64,000 nucleotides of DNA, taken from NCBI GenBank assembly GCA_963841845.1, contig CAWJEG010000007.1, positions 372,001-436,000 on the forward strand, given 5' to 3'. Under the pieces are notes generated by a model that was not told where the DNA came from, did no database searches, and was given only the letters and a program-made list of their open reading frames with translations. Positions 35,447 to 45,382 of the stretch are shown in pieces. Source of the DNA: CAVVGZ01 sp963841845 (GTDB lineage Bacteria; Chloroflexota; Anaerolineae; Anaerolineales; Anaerolineaceae). A program made the position numbers and the translations under genes. Position 1 is the first letter of the stretch, and the number at the start of each line of letters is the position of its first letter.

Positions 35447-36772
35447 TCATTTTTTTATAAATCCAATGGCCGTCCAGATGTCATCCACCGCAACACGCCT
35501 GGTAACTGTAAATCCCTGCCGCGAACATATTTCCTGTATTTTATCGTCATCCAGGATTGATTCATCCGGTTGAATTTTTATTGGGTAAGTAATCCACAAC
35601 AAACCGCCCGCCTGTAAAACCTGGCAGGTATCCGGTAAGAACCCGTTCAATTCTATCTCGGTTTTTACAAAAAGCTGGATAAAATTTAATGATCCGGACA
35701 GGCTTTTTATGAGCACAGTGTTTCCGTGCAGATTCCCCAGTAAATCCGGGTAGTCTTCAGGGTGATTAATCAGGGCACCTCGCGTCCCTGGTTTGATTCC
35801 AAGCCTGTTTCCAAGGTCATGGTGAATTTCTGGCGTACCCGATAATACCTGGCTGATTTCCTCCATTTCCTGTTTCGATAGGACCCAATCAGCCGAATCG
35901 ACGCTTGCCTGGAACTGCTCCAAATTGGAAGCCCCGGGAATCACTGCGCAGACACCCGGCTGCGCCAGCAGCCACGCAAGGGCAGCATCCGTCAGTTGGT
36001 GATCTCTTTGCCTTGCCCAATCTTCCAGCTTTCCCAGTTTTTCAAAAAATGGTTCATGCATATACTGGCGCACATAGCTGTTGGTTTCTCCCCGCGATCC
36101 AGGCGGTGCAGGCGTACCCCTTCTATATTTCCCGGTTAAAAATCCGCCTGCCAGTGGATAGTAGGGGATAAAACCAACTCCGTGTTCCCGGCAGTACGGG
36201 AGCACTTCTCTTTCCACCCTTCTCTCAAATAGATGGTAATGGGATTGGATCACCACGAAAGGCGACCATCCCCTGGTTTCTGCCAGCAGGTTAGCACGGG
36301 CAAGTTGCCAGGATGCAAAAGAGGAACATCCAATGTAATTCACTTTTCCTGCCCGCACCAAATCATCCAGGGCACGCAGGGTTTCTTCGATGGGGGTGTG
36401 GTTATCCCAGTAGTGGATATAATACAGGTCAATATGGTCAGTACGCAGCCGGTTCAGGCTTTGTTCCAGGCTGTTCATCAAATGATAGCGGGATGCGCCT
36501 CGGTCATTAGGGCCTTCACCAACTTCATAAAAAAACTTGGATGCCAGGATTACTTTTCTCCGGTGTCCGTGTAACGCCTGGCCTATATATTCTTCAGACA
36601 ATCCTTTTTGATAGTAGTCAGCTGTATCAATCAAATTAACGCCTTGGTCAATGGCACCAAGGAGGATGCGTTCAACCTCCTTGTAAGGGACTTTTGGTGA
36701 ACCGAAACGGTTTGTCCCCAGTCCAATTACAGAGCTAAGCAGTCCAGATTTTCCTAATTTTCGGTACTCCAT
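35447..36772 (-). CDS. Aldo-keto reductase fused to a DUF3052-like domain
   Basis: Residues 1 to about 315 form an aldo-keto reductase. The catalytic tetrad is visible as NLIDTADYY (Asp, Tyr), ILASKFF (Lys) and YYIHYW (His), with a late AVIPGASNLEQF NADPH site. Residues of about 320-441 form a second domain starting LGIKPGTRGALINHPEDY, with GGLLWITYPIK and ending VDDIWTAIGFIKK. This matches DUF3052 proteins, which are normally free-standing. The neighbouring paralogue at 36820-37779 lacks the extension, so the fusion arose after or during duplication. Confidence 0.85.
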   Translation of the reverse strand: MEYRKLGKSGLLSSVIGLGTNRFGSPKVPYKEVERILLGAIDQGVNLIDTADYYQKGLSEEYIGQALHGHRRKVILASKFFYEVGEGPNDRGASRYHLMNSLEQSLNRLRTDHIDLYYIHYWDNHTPIEETLRALDDLVRAGKVNYIGCSSFASWQLARANLLAETRGWSPFVVIQSHYHLFERRVEREVLPYCREHGVGFIPYYPLAGGFLTGKYRRGTPAPPGSRGETNSYVRQYMHEPFFEKLGKLEDWARQRDHQLTDAALAWLLAQPGVCAVIPGASNLEQFQASVDSADWVLSKQEMEEISQVLSGTPEIHHDLGNRLGIKPGTRGALINHPEDYPDLLGNLHGNTVLIKSLSGSLNFIQLFVKTEIELNGFLPDTCQVLQAGGLLWITYPIKIQPDESILDDDKIQEICSRQGFTVTRRVAVDDIWTAIGFIKK

Positions 36773-36819
36773 ATTTAGAATCTTCCGAGTAATAAAAATA
36801 TAAATGATAAAAACCAGTA

Positions 36820-37779
36820 TCAGTCATCCGCTTGCAGGACAGGTTTACCAATAATTGCATCGATTTCATCCAAATCCTGGGGGGTGAGGTGCCAATCCGC
36901 AGAATTCATGTTGGTTTCGAAATGTTCCAGCCGGGTTCCACCCGAAATTACCGAGACCACCGCCGGTTGGGATAACAACCAGGCATGTGCCAGGTCAGTG
37001 AGCGTTTTGTCGTGGTCATTTGCCCAATCGGATAATTTATCCAGTTGATCAAAATAAAAATCATTCAAAAATTTCTGGACATAGGAGCTGTTCTCCCCGC
37101 GTGAACCCGCCGGTGGAGGCTGGTTGCGTTTGTATTTTCCAGTTAGAAAACCTCCCGCCAGGGGCAGGTAGGGGATAAATCCCACCTTGTGAGCCCGGCA
37201 GTAGGGTAAAACCTCCCGTTCCACATCCCGGTTAAACAGGTGGTATTGAGATTGTATAACAATAAAAGGTGACCAGTTGCGAAACTCAGCCATCAGGTTG
37301 GCGCGTGCCAGCTGCCAGGCAGCAAAAGCCGAACACCCAATATAGCGCACTTTTCCAGCCCGAACCAGATCATCCAGGGCGCGTTGCGTTTCTTCAATGG
37401 GCGTATTCTCATCCCACCTGTGCACATAGTAAAGGTCAATATGGTCAGTTTGCAAACACTGCAAACTATCCTCTAATGTATTCATCATATGGTAACGTGA
37501 ACACCCTGCTTCATTGATTGCGTCACTGATTCTAAAATAAAATTTAGTTGCCAGGACAACCTCTCTGCGGCGCCCTTTTAAGGCTTTACCAATGTATTCT
37601 TCCGAACGGCTTTGTTGGTAGGTATTTGCTGTATCAATAAAGTTGATTCCTTTATCCAGGGACACATTGATAATTCGGCTGACCTCTTTAAATGGCAGAT
37701 TCTCCGATCCAAATTGATTGGTTCCCAAACCAATAACAGAAACTTTCACTCCCGAATGACCTAATTGACGATATTGCAT
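36820..37779 (-). CDS. Aldo-keto reductase
   Basis: This 319-residue single-domain aldo-keto reductase is a close paralogue of the downstream gene at 35447-36772. The catalytic residues are in NFIDTANTYQ (Asp, Tyr), VLATKFYF (Lys) and YYVHRWDENTPIEE (His). The cofactor region includes VVSVISGGTRLEHF. It ends at about residue 319 without the DUF3052-like tail. The two genes share segments such as GFIPYLPLAGGFLTGKYKR, evidence of tandem duplication. The substrate is unknown. Confidence 0.9.
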   Translation of the reverse strand: MQYRQLGHSGVKVSVIGLGTNQFGSENLPFKEVSRIINVSLDKGINFIDTANTYQQSRSEEYIGKALKGRRREVVLATKFYFRISDAINEAGCSRYHMMNTLEDSLQCLQTDHIDLYYVHRWDENTPIEETQRALDDLVRAGKVRYIGCSAFAAWQLARANLMAEFRNWSPFIVIQSQYHLFNRDVEREVLPYCRAHKVGFIPYLPLAGGFLTGKYKRNQPPPAGSRGENSSYVQKFLNDFYFDQLDKLSDWANDHDKTLTDLAHAWLLSQPAVVSVISGGTRLEHFETNMNSADWHLTPQDLDEIDAIIGKPVLQADD

Positions 37780-38137
37780 CTTTCTAATCTCCCTGACTTA
37801 CGACGATTTTTAATCCCCTTTTATGTTAAATATGATTATTGGGCTATAAATTTTAAACAGGTATGACTAAATTGGAGTTAACAGGTTAATCTCTAATGGA
37901 TAAACGTAACCATCCGATTACCCTTTATTGTACTAAATCCACGGCTTCATGATTTCAATAGAAAATCAAATTGCACTGAACCTTCTAAACTATTTTTAAG
38001 ATACAGATATCAAAGTTGATTCCAGGTTCCATTAGCATTATAGGTAAATCGTACTATAATCCAACTTATGGTTTTTTTTGGTTACCCCCCTTTGCAGGTA
38101 ATCAACTTCTCATCGAAATTTCTCACTTGGAGCAATT
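37780..38137. other. AT-rich intergenic region
   Basis: This is the divergent spacer between the aldo-keto reductase and SUMF1-fold genes. It is AT-rich and should hold both promoters, but no -35/-10 pair could be fixed with confidence. No coding frame or repeat was seen. Confidence 0.4.
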
Positions 38138-39148
38138 ATGTTCACTAAACTTCGCACACTGATTTTACCATTAGCAATCGTTACCCTTTTAGTAATTGTG
38201 GGGGTCCGTCAAACCAGTGTTCATGCTGCACAGGGTAACTTGGGTAGCCTGGCCGCCCAGACGGGGACTGTTACCCCATCCCCTGGCATCACCCCCCAGC
38301 CATCTCCGACGATCAACTCCCCTGCACCCACAACCCAGCCAACCACGGCTGCCGTTCAGACAGTCTTAACTGAGACCAGGACTTCTGAAAAAGACGGGAT
38401 GGAACAGGTGTTTGTCGCAGCCGGGGAATTTACCATGGGCACCAAAGATACAGACGCCAAATTAACCATAGAAGGTGGACGTGCCTACCCGGAAATTCCG
38501 AGTTTCACCTATTACCTGGATGATTACTGGTTCGACAAATACGAGGTAACCAACGGTCAGTGGAAATTATGCGTCGCCGATGGAGCCTGTAAAGAGCCGA
38601 ATTTGATGAGATCCACCACACGGACAGAGTATTACCCCCTTGCCGAATTTGATAATTATCCGGTCCTCTACGTAAGTTGGTTTATGGCCAGGGACTATTG
38701 CGAATGGGCTGGCAGGAGATTACCTACCGAAGCCGAATGGGAAAAAGCAGCCCGTGGAGACGATGCGAGAAGATACCCATGGGGGAATGAACCCATAACA
38801 GAAGAACGGGCAAATTTCTGTGATATCACCTGCCCAAAACCCCATGCCAATCCGCTTTTCAATGATGGGTATACCGACACAGCACCCGTGGGTAGTTTTC
38901 CGAAAGGCGCCAGCGCTTACGGTGCTTTGGACATGGCTGGTAATGTCTGGGAATGGACCAGTACTATCCCGGAACCATACCCATACGACGCTGCGGATGG
39001 AAGAGAGGCAGAAATCGGGTTTGAAAGGATCTGGCGGGGTGGAACCTGGACCAACGGGGTTTGGTGGCAGCGTGCCTCAATACGCTACCGTTCTGTACCG
39101 ACTTACTGGTATGGCAACCTGGGTTTTCGCTGCGCTTCAACAGACTAG
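38138..39148 (+). CDS. Secreted SUMF1/FGE-fold protein
   Basis: This 336-residue protein has an N-terminal signal or anchor segment (LILPLAIVTLLVIVGV), a Pro/Thr-rich linker (about 45-80) and a C-type-lectin-like SUMF1 domain (about 85-336). Domain markers are AAGEFTMGT, DKYEVTNGQW, RLPTEAEWEKAARG, DMAGNVWEWTS and the terminal NLGFRCAS. The Cys pair of true formylglycine-generating enzymes (C-x-R-Y-x-C before NLGFRC) is replaced by ASIRYRSVP, so FGE activity is unlikely. A surface-binding or structural role is more plausible. It stands alone. Confidence 0.85.
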   Translation: MFTKLRTLILPLAIVTLLVIVGVRQTSVHAAQGNLGSLAAQTGTVTPSPGITPQPSPTINSPAPTTQPTTAAVQTVLTETRTSEKDGMEQVFVAAGEFTMGTKDTDAKLTIEGGRAYPEIPSFTYYLDDYWFDKYEVTNGQWKLCVADGACKEPNLMRSTTRTEYYPLAEFDNYPVLYVSWFMARDYCEWAGRRLPTEAEWEKAARGDDARRYPWGNEPITEERANFCDITCPKPHANPLFNDGYTDTAPVGSFPKGASAYGALDMAGNVWEWTSTIPEPYPYDAADGREAEIGFERIWRGGTWTNGVWWQRASIRYRSVPTYWYGNLGFRCASTD

Positions 39149-39176
39149 TCTCCCGCAATATTGATTGTATATTACT

Positions 39177-39234
39177 TGACCGGCAGGTTCGACTAATCCA
39201 CCAAACCAGGTGGATTACGAAATCTACCGGTCAA
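39177..39234. terminator. Nested hairpins, bidirectional terminator candidate
   Basis: Outer arms TTGACCGG (39177-39184) and CCGGTCAA (39227-39234) enclose a perfect 8-bp inner hairpin AATCCACC/GGTGGATT (39195-39216). It lies between two convergent genes and is followed by TTTTATTG on plus. Confidence 0.6.
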
Positions 39235-39282
39235 TTTTATTGATAATCACCGCAGTCTAAGCGATTAAGGTTATGTCGAAAT

Positions 39283-39768
39283 TCAAGTAACGAGCTGGTT
39301 CGATTTGTTTAGCCAGGATTGTATCATCTCTGCTTTTTCTATACGACCCAGTCTGAGGTAGGCGCGGTACTCATAATCTAATGACATAACCGGCACATGC
39401 AACTCATCAATATCCAGCCACTGCTTGTATTTTTCAATCATAACTGGAACATCCCAGGCATAATTATCCTGCCGGTGCCTTATTTCACCCATAATCTCGA
39501 CAATAATACCGTCGATTTCAAGCATACCGAGGTGAGAGCAGATCAGCTCAGATTCAATAAAACAGACTGGCTTGATGATATACTCCGCAAATGTACGCTC
39601 GATATCATAGGCGCCGTTTTTGTTCGTCTGTATATCAATGTCGTGTACTTCAAGGGGCATCCCCTGCAGGACCATTCCTGCACTTCCTGTTAGCACCCAA
39701 TTGATGGAGCTTTCTTTCAGGTTCGTGACAATTTTTCTCAGGACGTTAAAATAGGGGGTCGGGAGCAT
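39283..39768 (-). CDS. Nucleotidyltransferase-fold protein
   Basis: This 161-residue protein has the pol-beta nucleotidyltransferase signature: a Gly-Ser pair in WVLTGSAGMVLQGMP (Ser about 29) and HDIDIQT with metal-binding Asp at about 43 and 45. A third acidic position may lie in DGIIVEIMGEI. Its single-domain architecture resembles MNT-like or LinB/DUF-type enzymes. No HEPN partner adjoins it, so a toxin-antitoxin role is not supported. The substrate is unknown. Confidence 0.7.
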   Translation of the reverse strand: MLPTPYFNVLRKIVTNLKESSINWVLTGSAGMVLQGMPLEVHDIDIQTNKNGAYDIERTFAEYIIKPVCFIESELICSHLGMLEIDGIIVEIMGEIRHRQDNYAWDVPVMIEKYKQWLDIDELHVPVMSLDYEYRAYLRLGRIEKAEMIQSWLNKSNQLVT

Positions 39769-39979
39769 TCCAGAGGTCCTTTTAATGCTTATTGGAAGAA
39801 TATCTCGTTAAATTACCGGCTAACGGTTTCCCGCACCAATTCATCATTTAAATAATTTGGTTTTCCCACCAATGCCCGCTGATGATCAGCCGTTATGCAC
39901 TGACCGATCTTGAATGAAATGAAGATGGATGCCAGGCGGATTGATCAAAATCCAGTTGAAATGCAGTATCCCCGTAATG

Positions 39980-41425
39980 TTATTGGAGATTAATGGTAGC
40001 CTGCAAAACGAGATTTAATAGGGAATTTGGCATCAGGCTGAGGACTACCAGGGCAAAAGCCGCACCGATTGCCAGGAAATTTAACCAAATCTCTTTCCTC
40101 ACAATTGGTGTACCACTGCGCATAAACATGGTCAAAATGACCTTCAGGTAAAAATAAGCCGATATAACCGATGCTAACACACCAATAACTGCCAGGGAAA
40201 CGAAACCGCCTTCAATGGCAGTACGGAAAAGATATAACTTTCCCCAAAATCCAAGTGTCATAGGAATCCCGGTGAAAGAAAACATAAATATGGCCATGGG
40301 TACAGCCAGCCAGGGTTGCGTGGTTCCCAATCCGGCATAATCGTCCATTTCAAGCCCATTTCCATCTGTCCTCTCCACAGCAATGATAACTGCCCAGACT
40401 CCAAAAGTGGCAATTGCATACGCCACCAGGTAAAAGAGCATGGAGGCGATGGAATCACCCACCACCTCTTTCTGGCTGTAAGATACAAATGCCATAAGCA
40501 GGTAACCGGAATGGGCAATACTGGAATAAGCCATTAAACGTTTCAGGTTATTTTGTGTAACAGCAAGCACATTTCCCATCACCATCGTTAAGCCGGCTAG
40601 TACCCATAAGACCGGGACCAGGTTTTCAGAAATACTGGGAAAGATAACAACAAACACCCGCATCAATGCGGCTAAACCAGCCGCCTTGGCTCCAAAAGAC
40701 ATAAATCCCGTTACCGATGAGGGAGCACCTTGATAGACATCCGGAATCCACATATGAAACGGTACAATACCCACTTTAAAACCAAATCCTACCAGTAGAA
40801 AGCCTGCTCCCACAATGAATAATGCAATATTCACTTCTCCGGAGGTAACAGCAAACACGATATTGGGTAAGTTAATCGAGCCCGCAGCCCCAAAAACCAT
40901 CGCCGTACCATAAATGATAATCGCCGATGCAAAAGTTCCCATCAAAAAATACTTTACAGCCGATTCCATGGATGTCGTCCGATAGTAGAAAAAACCGGAT
41001 AAAAGGTATAGTGGAATTGATAGAAGTTCCAGCGCCAGGAAGATTACCAGCAGGTTATTTGCATATCCCATGAGTATCATCCCGCAGACCGAGAACAGCA
41101 GCAATGGGTAATACTCGCCCCGTTCAATTTGCATTCGCTTGAGATAATCATTCGCCAGGATAATTCCTGCCAATCCGCCAAATAAAAACAAAACGCTTAG
41201 AAATCTCGCAAATCCGTCAACTACAACCATGCCTCCTAATATGGGTTCAGAACTCTGGTATGGGGTCAGGGTTAATCCGGCTGCGACAATAAGGCCCAAT
41301 GCCGCCAACCCGGCAGTGATGACTTTCCGGCGGCTAGGTATCCATAAATCGATTACAAGCAAAATCACCGTCCAGGCGAGCAGAGCCACAAGGGGTAGGA
41401 TTGCTTTCAAATCATTACCAGTCAT
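39980..41425 (-). CDS. nuoN: NADH-quinone oxidoreductase subunit N
   Basis: This 481-residue antiporter-like membrane subunit of complex I has about 14 helices. The conserved core is present (SGYLLMAFVSYSQKEVVG near the middle; VGFGFKVGIVPFHMWIPDVY with the functional Lys and the preceding antiporter helix). It forms one of the three proton channels of the membrane arm. It is the last gene of the nuoA-N operon, starting 12 bp after nuoM. Confidence 0.93.
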   Translation of the reverse strand: MTGNDLKAILPLVALLAWTVILLVIDLWIPSRRKVITAGLAALGLIVAAGLTLTPYQSSEPILGGMVVVDGFARFLSVLFLFGGLAGIILANDYLKRMQIERGEYYPLLLFSVCGMILMGYANNLLVIFLALELLSIPLYLLSGFFYYRTTSMESAVKYFLMGTFASAIIIYGTAMVFGAAGSINLPNIVFAVTSGEVNIALFIVGAGFLLVGFGFKVGIVPFHMWIPDVYQGAPSSVTGFMSFGAKAAGLAALMRVFVVIFPSISENLVPVLWVLAGLTMVMGNVLAVTQNNLKRLMAYSSIAHSGYLLMAFVSYSQKEVVGDSIASMLFYLVAYAIATFGVWAVIIAVERTDGNGLEMDDYAGLGTTQPWLAVPMAIFMFSFTGIPMTLGFWGKLYLFRTAIEGGFVSLAVIGVLASVISAYFYLKVILTMFMRSGTPIVRKEIWLNFLAIGAAFALVVLSLMPNSLLNLVLQATINLQ

Positions 41426-41437
41426 TGGCTCAGCTCC

Positions 41438-42946
41438 TTAATGGTACGCCATGGATGTCGATTGCAAGTATGCCAACATGCCTTCAACAGTTGGATTAAT
41501 GATTTCAAAAAACGGTTTTGGGTAAATACCTATCCATAGGATCAGCACTAATATTGGAATTAATATAGCCAATTCGCGCAGGTTTATATCCGGCATCGGA
41601 TTATTTTCCATGTCCCCTATTGGGCCTAAAAATATTTTCTCAAACATAAATAGCAGGTATATCGCCGTCAGGATCACCCCCACCGTGGCAATAATCCCAA
41701 ACCAGGTGGATGCAAGTGTTTGTGATCCAAAAGCTCCAAGCAGTATATTAAATTCCCCCACAAAACTATTTAAACCAGGCAGTGCCATGGACGAAAGGGT
41801 AAAAATAAGCGTCAGGCTGCCAATGCTTGGCATCAATTTCCAAAGGCCTCCATAAGAAGCCATTTCTCGGCTGTGCCGTCTTTCAATCAACATTCCAAAT
41901 ATTAAAAATAGTGCTCCCGTTGTCAATCCGTGATTAACCATTTGCAGGATACTACCCGAAATCCCTTGCTGGTTTAGCGCAAAAATTCCTAAAACAATAA
42001 AACCGAGATGGCTGATGGATGAAAAGGCAAGCAATCGTTTTATATCCCGCTGCATAAAAGCAACTGCTGCACCATAAATAATTCCGATGACCGCCAATCC
42101 GGCCATCCATGGCGCAAATTGAATTGTTGCTTCCGGAAAAAGTGAGAGGTTAAAACGCAGCAATCCATACGTCCCCATTTTCGCCAGGACTCCCGCCAGA
42201 ATCGCAGAGCCAGCTGTCGGGGCTTCGGTGTATGTATCCGGCAACCAGGTATGCAGCGGCCAGATAGGCGCCTTAACCGCAAAAGCCAGGGCAAATGCCA
42301 GGAACAGCCAGGTTTCAGCACCAGCAAAAGCGCTGCGGGAATTGATTAAATCCGGCAGCGCGTAAGAACCTCCTTGCCAGCCCAAATAAAGGATAGCCAG
42401 CATAAGCATGATCGATCCAGCCATGGTAAACAGGAAAAATTTAAGGGTTGCGTACAACCGGCGCTCCCCTCCGAAAATCCCGATCAGGAAATACATTGGC
42501 AGCAGTACAAACTCCCAAAAAATAAAGAACACAACCAAATCGAAAGCCAGAAACACGCCTAACAGGCTGGTTTCCAGCAGAAGAAAGGAAAGCATGAATT
42601 CTTTTACCCGTTCAATAATCACATTCCAGGTAGAGAGGATGATCAGCGGGGCAAGAAATGTGGTTAATAAAACCATCATCAATCCTAATCCATCAATAGC
42701 CAGGAAAAAATGTACCGTTGATCCAGCCAGGTTAACCCACGGAGTATTCACTGCCAGTTGAGGCTGGGTTGTGGTTTTGTCAAATATGGATAGTAGCCAG
42801 ATAGCAAATCCAAAATTAATAATCGATGTGGATAATGCAGTCCACCGAATGGCGCTTATCTGGTTCTTCGGTATAAAGAATAGGATACAAAATCCTATCA
42901 AAGGGAAGAAGGTCACCAGAACCAGAGGGGAAATTAACCAATTCAT
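41438..42946 (-). CDS. nuoM: NADH-quinone oxidoreductase subunit M
   Basis: This 502-residue antiporter-like complex I subunit carries the conserved WEFVLLPMYFLIG segment with the key Glu, AFAVKAPIWPLHTWLPDTYT with the channel Lys, and AFSSISHLGFIVLG. It has about 14 membrane helices and is full length. It lies between nuoL (20-bp gap) and nuoN (12-bp gap) in the operon. Confidence 0.93.
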   Translation of the reverse strand: MNWLISPLVLVTFFPLIGFCILFFIPKNQISAIRWTALSTSIINFGFAIWLLSIFDKTTTQPQLAVNTPWVNLAGSTVHFFLAIDGLGLMMVLLTTFLAPLIILSTWNVIIERVKEFMLSFLLLETSLLGVFLAFDLVVFFIFWEFVLLPMYFLIGIFGGERRLYATLKFFLFTMAGSIMLMLAILYLGWQGGSYALPDLINSRSAFAGAETWLFLAFALAFAVKAPIWPLHTWLPDTYTEAPTAGSAILAGVLAKMGTYGLLRFNLSLFPEATIQFAPWMAGLAVIGIIYGAAVAFMQRDIKRLLAFSSISHLGFIVLGIFALNQQGISGSILQMVNHGLTTGALFLIFGMLIERRHSREMASYGGLWKLMPSIGSLTLIFTLSSMALPGLNSFVGEFNILLGAFGSQTLASTWFGIIATVGVILTAIYLLFMFEKIFLGPIGDMENNPMPDINLRELAILIPILVLILWIGIYPKPFFEIINPTVEGMLAYLQSTSMAYH

Positions 42947-42966
42947 AATCAGTCCTTAATAATATA

Positions 42967-44949
42967 TTATTGAAAGACCAGGTAGGTAACAATCAGGGTC
43001 ATGCCCACAAAAATGGTAAGTAGATAAGTACGCACATAACCATTTTGCAATCGGGCGAAAAAGCGCGACGATTTGCCAATAAACTGAGCCAATCCGTTTG
43101 TAATCCCGTCCAACACCCTTGTGTCAACGGTTTGGGATAAAAATCGCGCCAGCATTTGGTAAGGACGCACAAAAATTGCGCCATAAAGTTCATCCACCCA
43201 CCAGGCGTGTTTCAATCCTCCATATAAAAATCCGAGATTACTGGATAGCGGATCAACGGATAAAGAAGAAGATTCTGGTTTGCGCCCATACGTTGTCCAG
43301 CCCAGCAATAAACCAATCAGAACGATAAACAAGGAAATGATGGCAGTGGATACCATGAATTCAACGGTTATATTCTGGGGGATGCTGCTTTCCAGCCAGT
43401 GATCGAGGGTGTGGCTTCCGGGTGAGTTTAATGTTCCGCCAACAATGGTGAGGAGCGCTAAAATAATCAGTGGGAAAGTAATAATCAGGGAAGATTCCTT
43501 TGCCAGTGAGGCATCCTCGCTTCGCGCCGTTCCGAAAAATACCAACAACAACTGCCTGGCGGTATAGAACGCGGTGAGGAATGTGGCAGCCAGAAGCACT
43601 CCCAGTAATAAGACAGACCAGCTTCCTGCAGCAGACAATATCTCATCTTTGGAAAAGAAACCTGCCAGAGGAGGTATCCCGGCCAGAGATAATCCGCCAA
43701 TCACATAAACCCAGAAAGTTACCGGCATCCGCTTCCTTAGTCCTCCCATATTGCGCATATCCTGTGGATCGATCATTTCAGAATGATCGGGCTCTGAATG
43801 GTGGTCTTTGGCAGAACCGCTCTTCATCCCTAAAATCACAGAACCCGCTGCCAGGAAAAGCAGCGCTTTGAAAAACGCATGGGTTACCAGGTGGAACATA
43901 CCGGCAGAGAATGCCCCAAGCCCGACTGCAACGATCATAAAACCCAGCTGGCTGATGGTTGAGTACGCCAGCACTTTCTTAATATCATTTTGAGCAACCG
44001 CAATTGTTGCCCCAAACAGGGCAGTTGCAGCCCCAATCACAATCACAATAGATTGAACCTGTGGAACGGACATGTAAAGCGCCGCCGAGCGGGCAATCAA
44101 ATAGATGCCGGCTGTTACCATCGTAGCAGCATGGATCAAAGCCGAAACGGGTGTTGGACCAGCCATCGCATCCGGTAGCCAAACGTGTAGTGGTAGCTGG
44201 GCAGATTTACCTGTCACACCCAGCAGCATGAACAAAGTGATCGCCGTCAACACTCTTGGATCAGCATTTGCTGCATTGTCCATAATAATGTCAAAATCAA
44301 AACTTCCAAACCACCAGAAGATGAAAAACATGGCTAGCAGCAACCCGAAATCACCCACGCGGTTGACAATAAAAGCCTTCTTTGCCGCCTTGGCATTCCC
44401 CAATCCCCGTTCCCCTTTTTCAAACCAGAATCCAATCAATAAATAGGAACATAGGCCAACACCTTCCCACCCGACAAAAAGCATTAAATAATTATCGGCG
44501 GAGACTAATAACATCATGGCAATAATGAACAGATTGAAGAAAACAAAGAAGCGGGTATATCTCCTGGGATCTCCCTGGTGTTTTACGTCGTGATGCATAT
44601 ATCCAGTTGCGTAAATATGAATCAAAGTGCCAACCCCGCTCACAACCAGCATCATCAGAACAGAAAGGGTATCCACCCTGAAATTCCAGCCGACATTTAA
44701 GTTTCCAACTGAAATCCAATCCATTAGATGGACCCTGACCGCTTGAGGATCATTTGCCAGGGCATTTGCCATGACAACGGATACAATAAATGAGGATGCA
44801 GATGCCAGGCACGCAACCAATCCTACAATTAATTCCGGTAACAAATTCCCTAACAGCAGATTAAACAACAGACCCATAACCGGGAGCAAAATGATCCAGG
44901 GTACCAGCTGGTAGATCGGATTTATTGCGGCAACATCACTCATGGTCAT
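42967..44949 (-). CDS. nuoL: NADH-quinone oxidoreductase subunit L
   Basis: This 660-residue complex I subunit is the largest antiporter-like one. Typical motifs are FVGWEGVGLCSYLLIGFW, LLGVTGKSAQLPLHVWLPDA and STISQLGFMIVAVGLGAF. The C-terminal part should include the long amphipathic lateral helix and a final membrane helix (TYLLTIFVGMTLIVTYLVF). Two in-frame ATGs (44949 and 44943) both follow GGAGC. It lies 50 bp after nuoK. Confidence 0.93.
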   Translation of the reverse strand: MTMSDVAAINPIYQLVPWIILLPVMGLLFNLLLGNLLPELIVGLVACLASASSFIVSVVMANALANDPQAVRVHLMDWISVGNLNVGWNFRVDTLSVLMMLVVSGVGTLIHIYATGYMHHDVKHQGDPRRYTRFFVFFNLFIIAMMLLVSADNYLMLFVGWEGVGLCSYLLIGFWFEKGERGLGNAKAAKKAFIVNRVGDFGLLLAMFFIFWWFGSFDFDIIMDNAANADPRVLTAITLFMLLGVTGKSAQLPLHVWLPDAMAGPTPVSALIHAATMVTAGIYLIARSAALYMSVPQVQSIVIVIGAATALFGATIAVAQNDIKKVLAYSTISQLGFMIVAVGLGAFSAGMFHLVTHAFFKALLFLAAGSVILGMKSGSAKDHHSEPDHSEMIDPQDMRNMGGLRKRMPVTFWVYVIGGLSLAGIPPLAGFFSKDEILSAAGSWSVLLLGVLLAATFLTAFYTARQLLLVFFGTARSEDASLAKESSLIITFPLIILALLTIVGGTLNSPGSHTLDHWLESSIPQNITVEFMVSTAIISLFIVLIGLLLGWTTYGRKPESSSLSVDPLSSNLGFLYGGLKHAWWVDELYGAIFVRPYQMLARFLSQTVDTRVLDGITNGLAQFIGKSSRFFARLQNGYVRTYLLTIFVGMTLIVTYLVFQ

Positions 44950-44999
44950 AGCATTGCTCCAAATAATTTTGTGGTTTAGGTAGCCATCTCACCACAGGA

Positions 45000-45299
45000 T
45001 CATCCCTTCAGAGTATTTACCTGGTCAATATTAATCGTACGTTTTGTCCGGAAAATTACCACTATCAACGCTAGGCCCACAGCCACCTCGCTCGCAGCCA
45101 CCGCCATAACAAAAAATACAAACAATTGGCCAGTTACAATTTGATGGTAAGCAGAAAAGGCAACGAAAGCAAGATTGGCAGCATTAAACATAAGTTCAAG
45201 GGACATAAAAATCACAATGGCATTGTGTCGCATTAAAACACCCATTGCGCCCAGGACAAACATGGTTACCGATAATCCAAGGTAAAAACTTAAAGGCAT
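45000..45299 (-). CDS. nuoK: NADH-quinone oxidoreductase subunit K
   Basis: This 99-residue subunit has three membrane helices. It contains the conserved Glu-bearing segments VIFMSLELMFNAANLAFVAF and FFVMAVAASEVAVGLALIVV that form part of the proton path. Length and topology are normal for NuoK. It lies 83 bp after nuoJ in the operon. Confidence 0.93.
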   Translation of the reverse strand: MPLSFYLGLSVTMFVLGAMGVLMRHNAIVIFMSLELMFNAANLAFVAFSAYHQIVTGQLFVFFVMAVAASEVAVGLALIVVIFRTKRTINIDQVNTLKG

Positions 45300-45382
45300 G
45301 GTGTACTCTCCAATCTATATCCGGTCCAAATGGTTCTCAAGATCGTATCGTACTGTTTATGAATACCAAATCACCCGAACAG

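Noticed and set aside
39283..39768. MNT half of an MNT-HEPN toxin-antitoxin pair
   Set aside because: No HEPN gene is found on either side; the nearest neighbours are a SUMF1-fold gene and nuoN.
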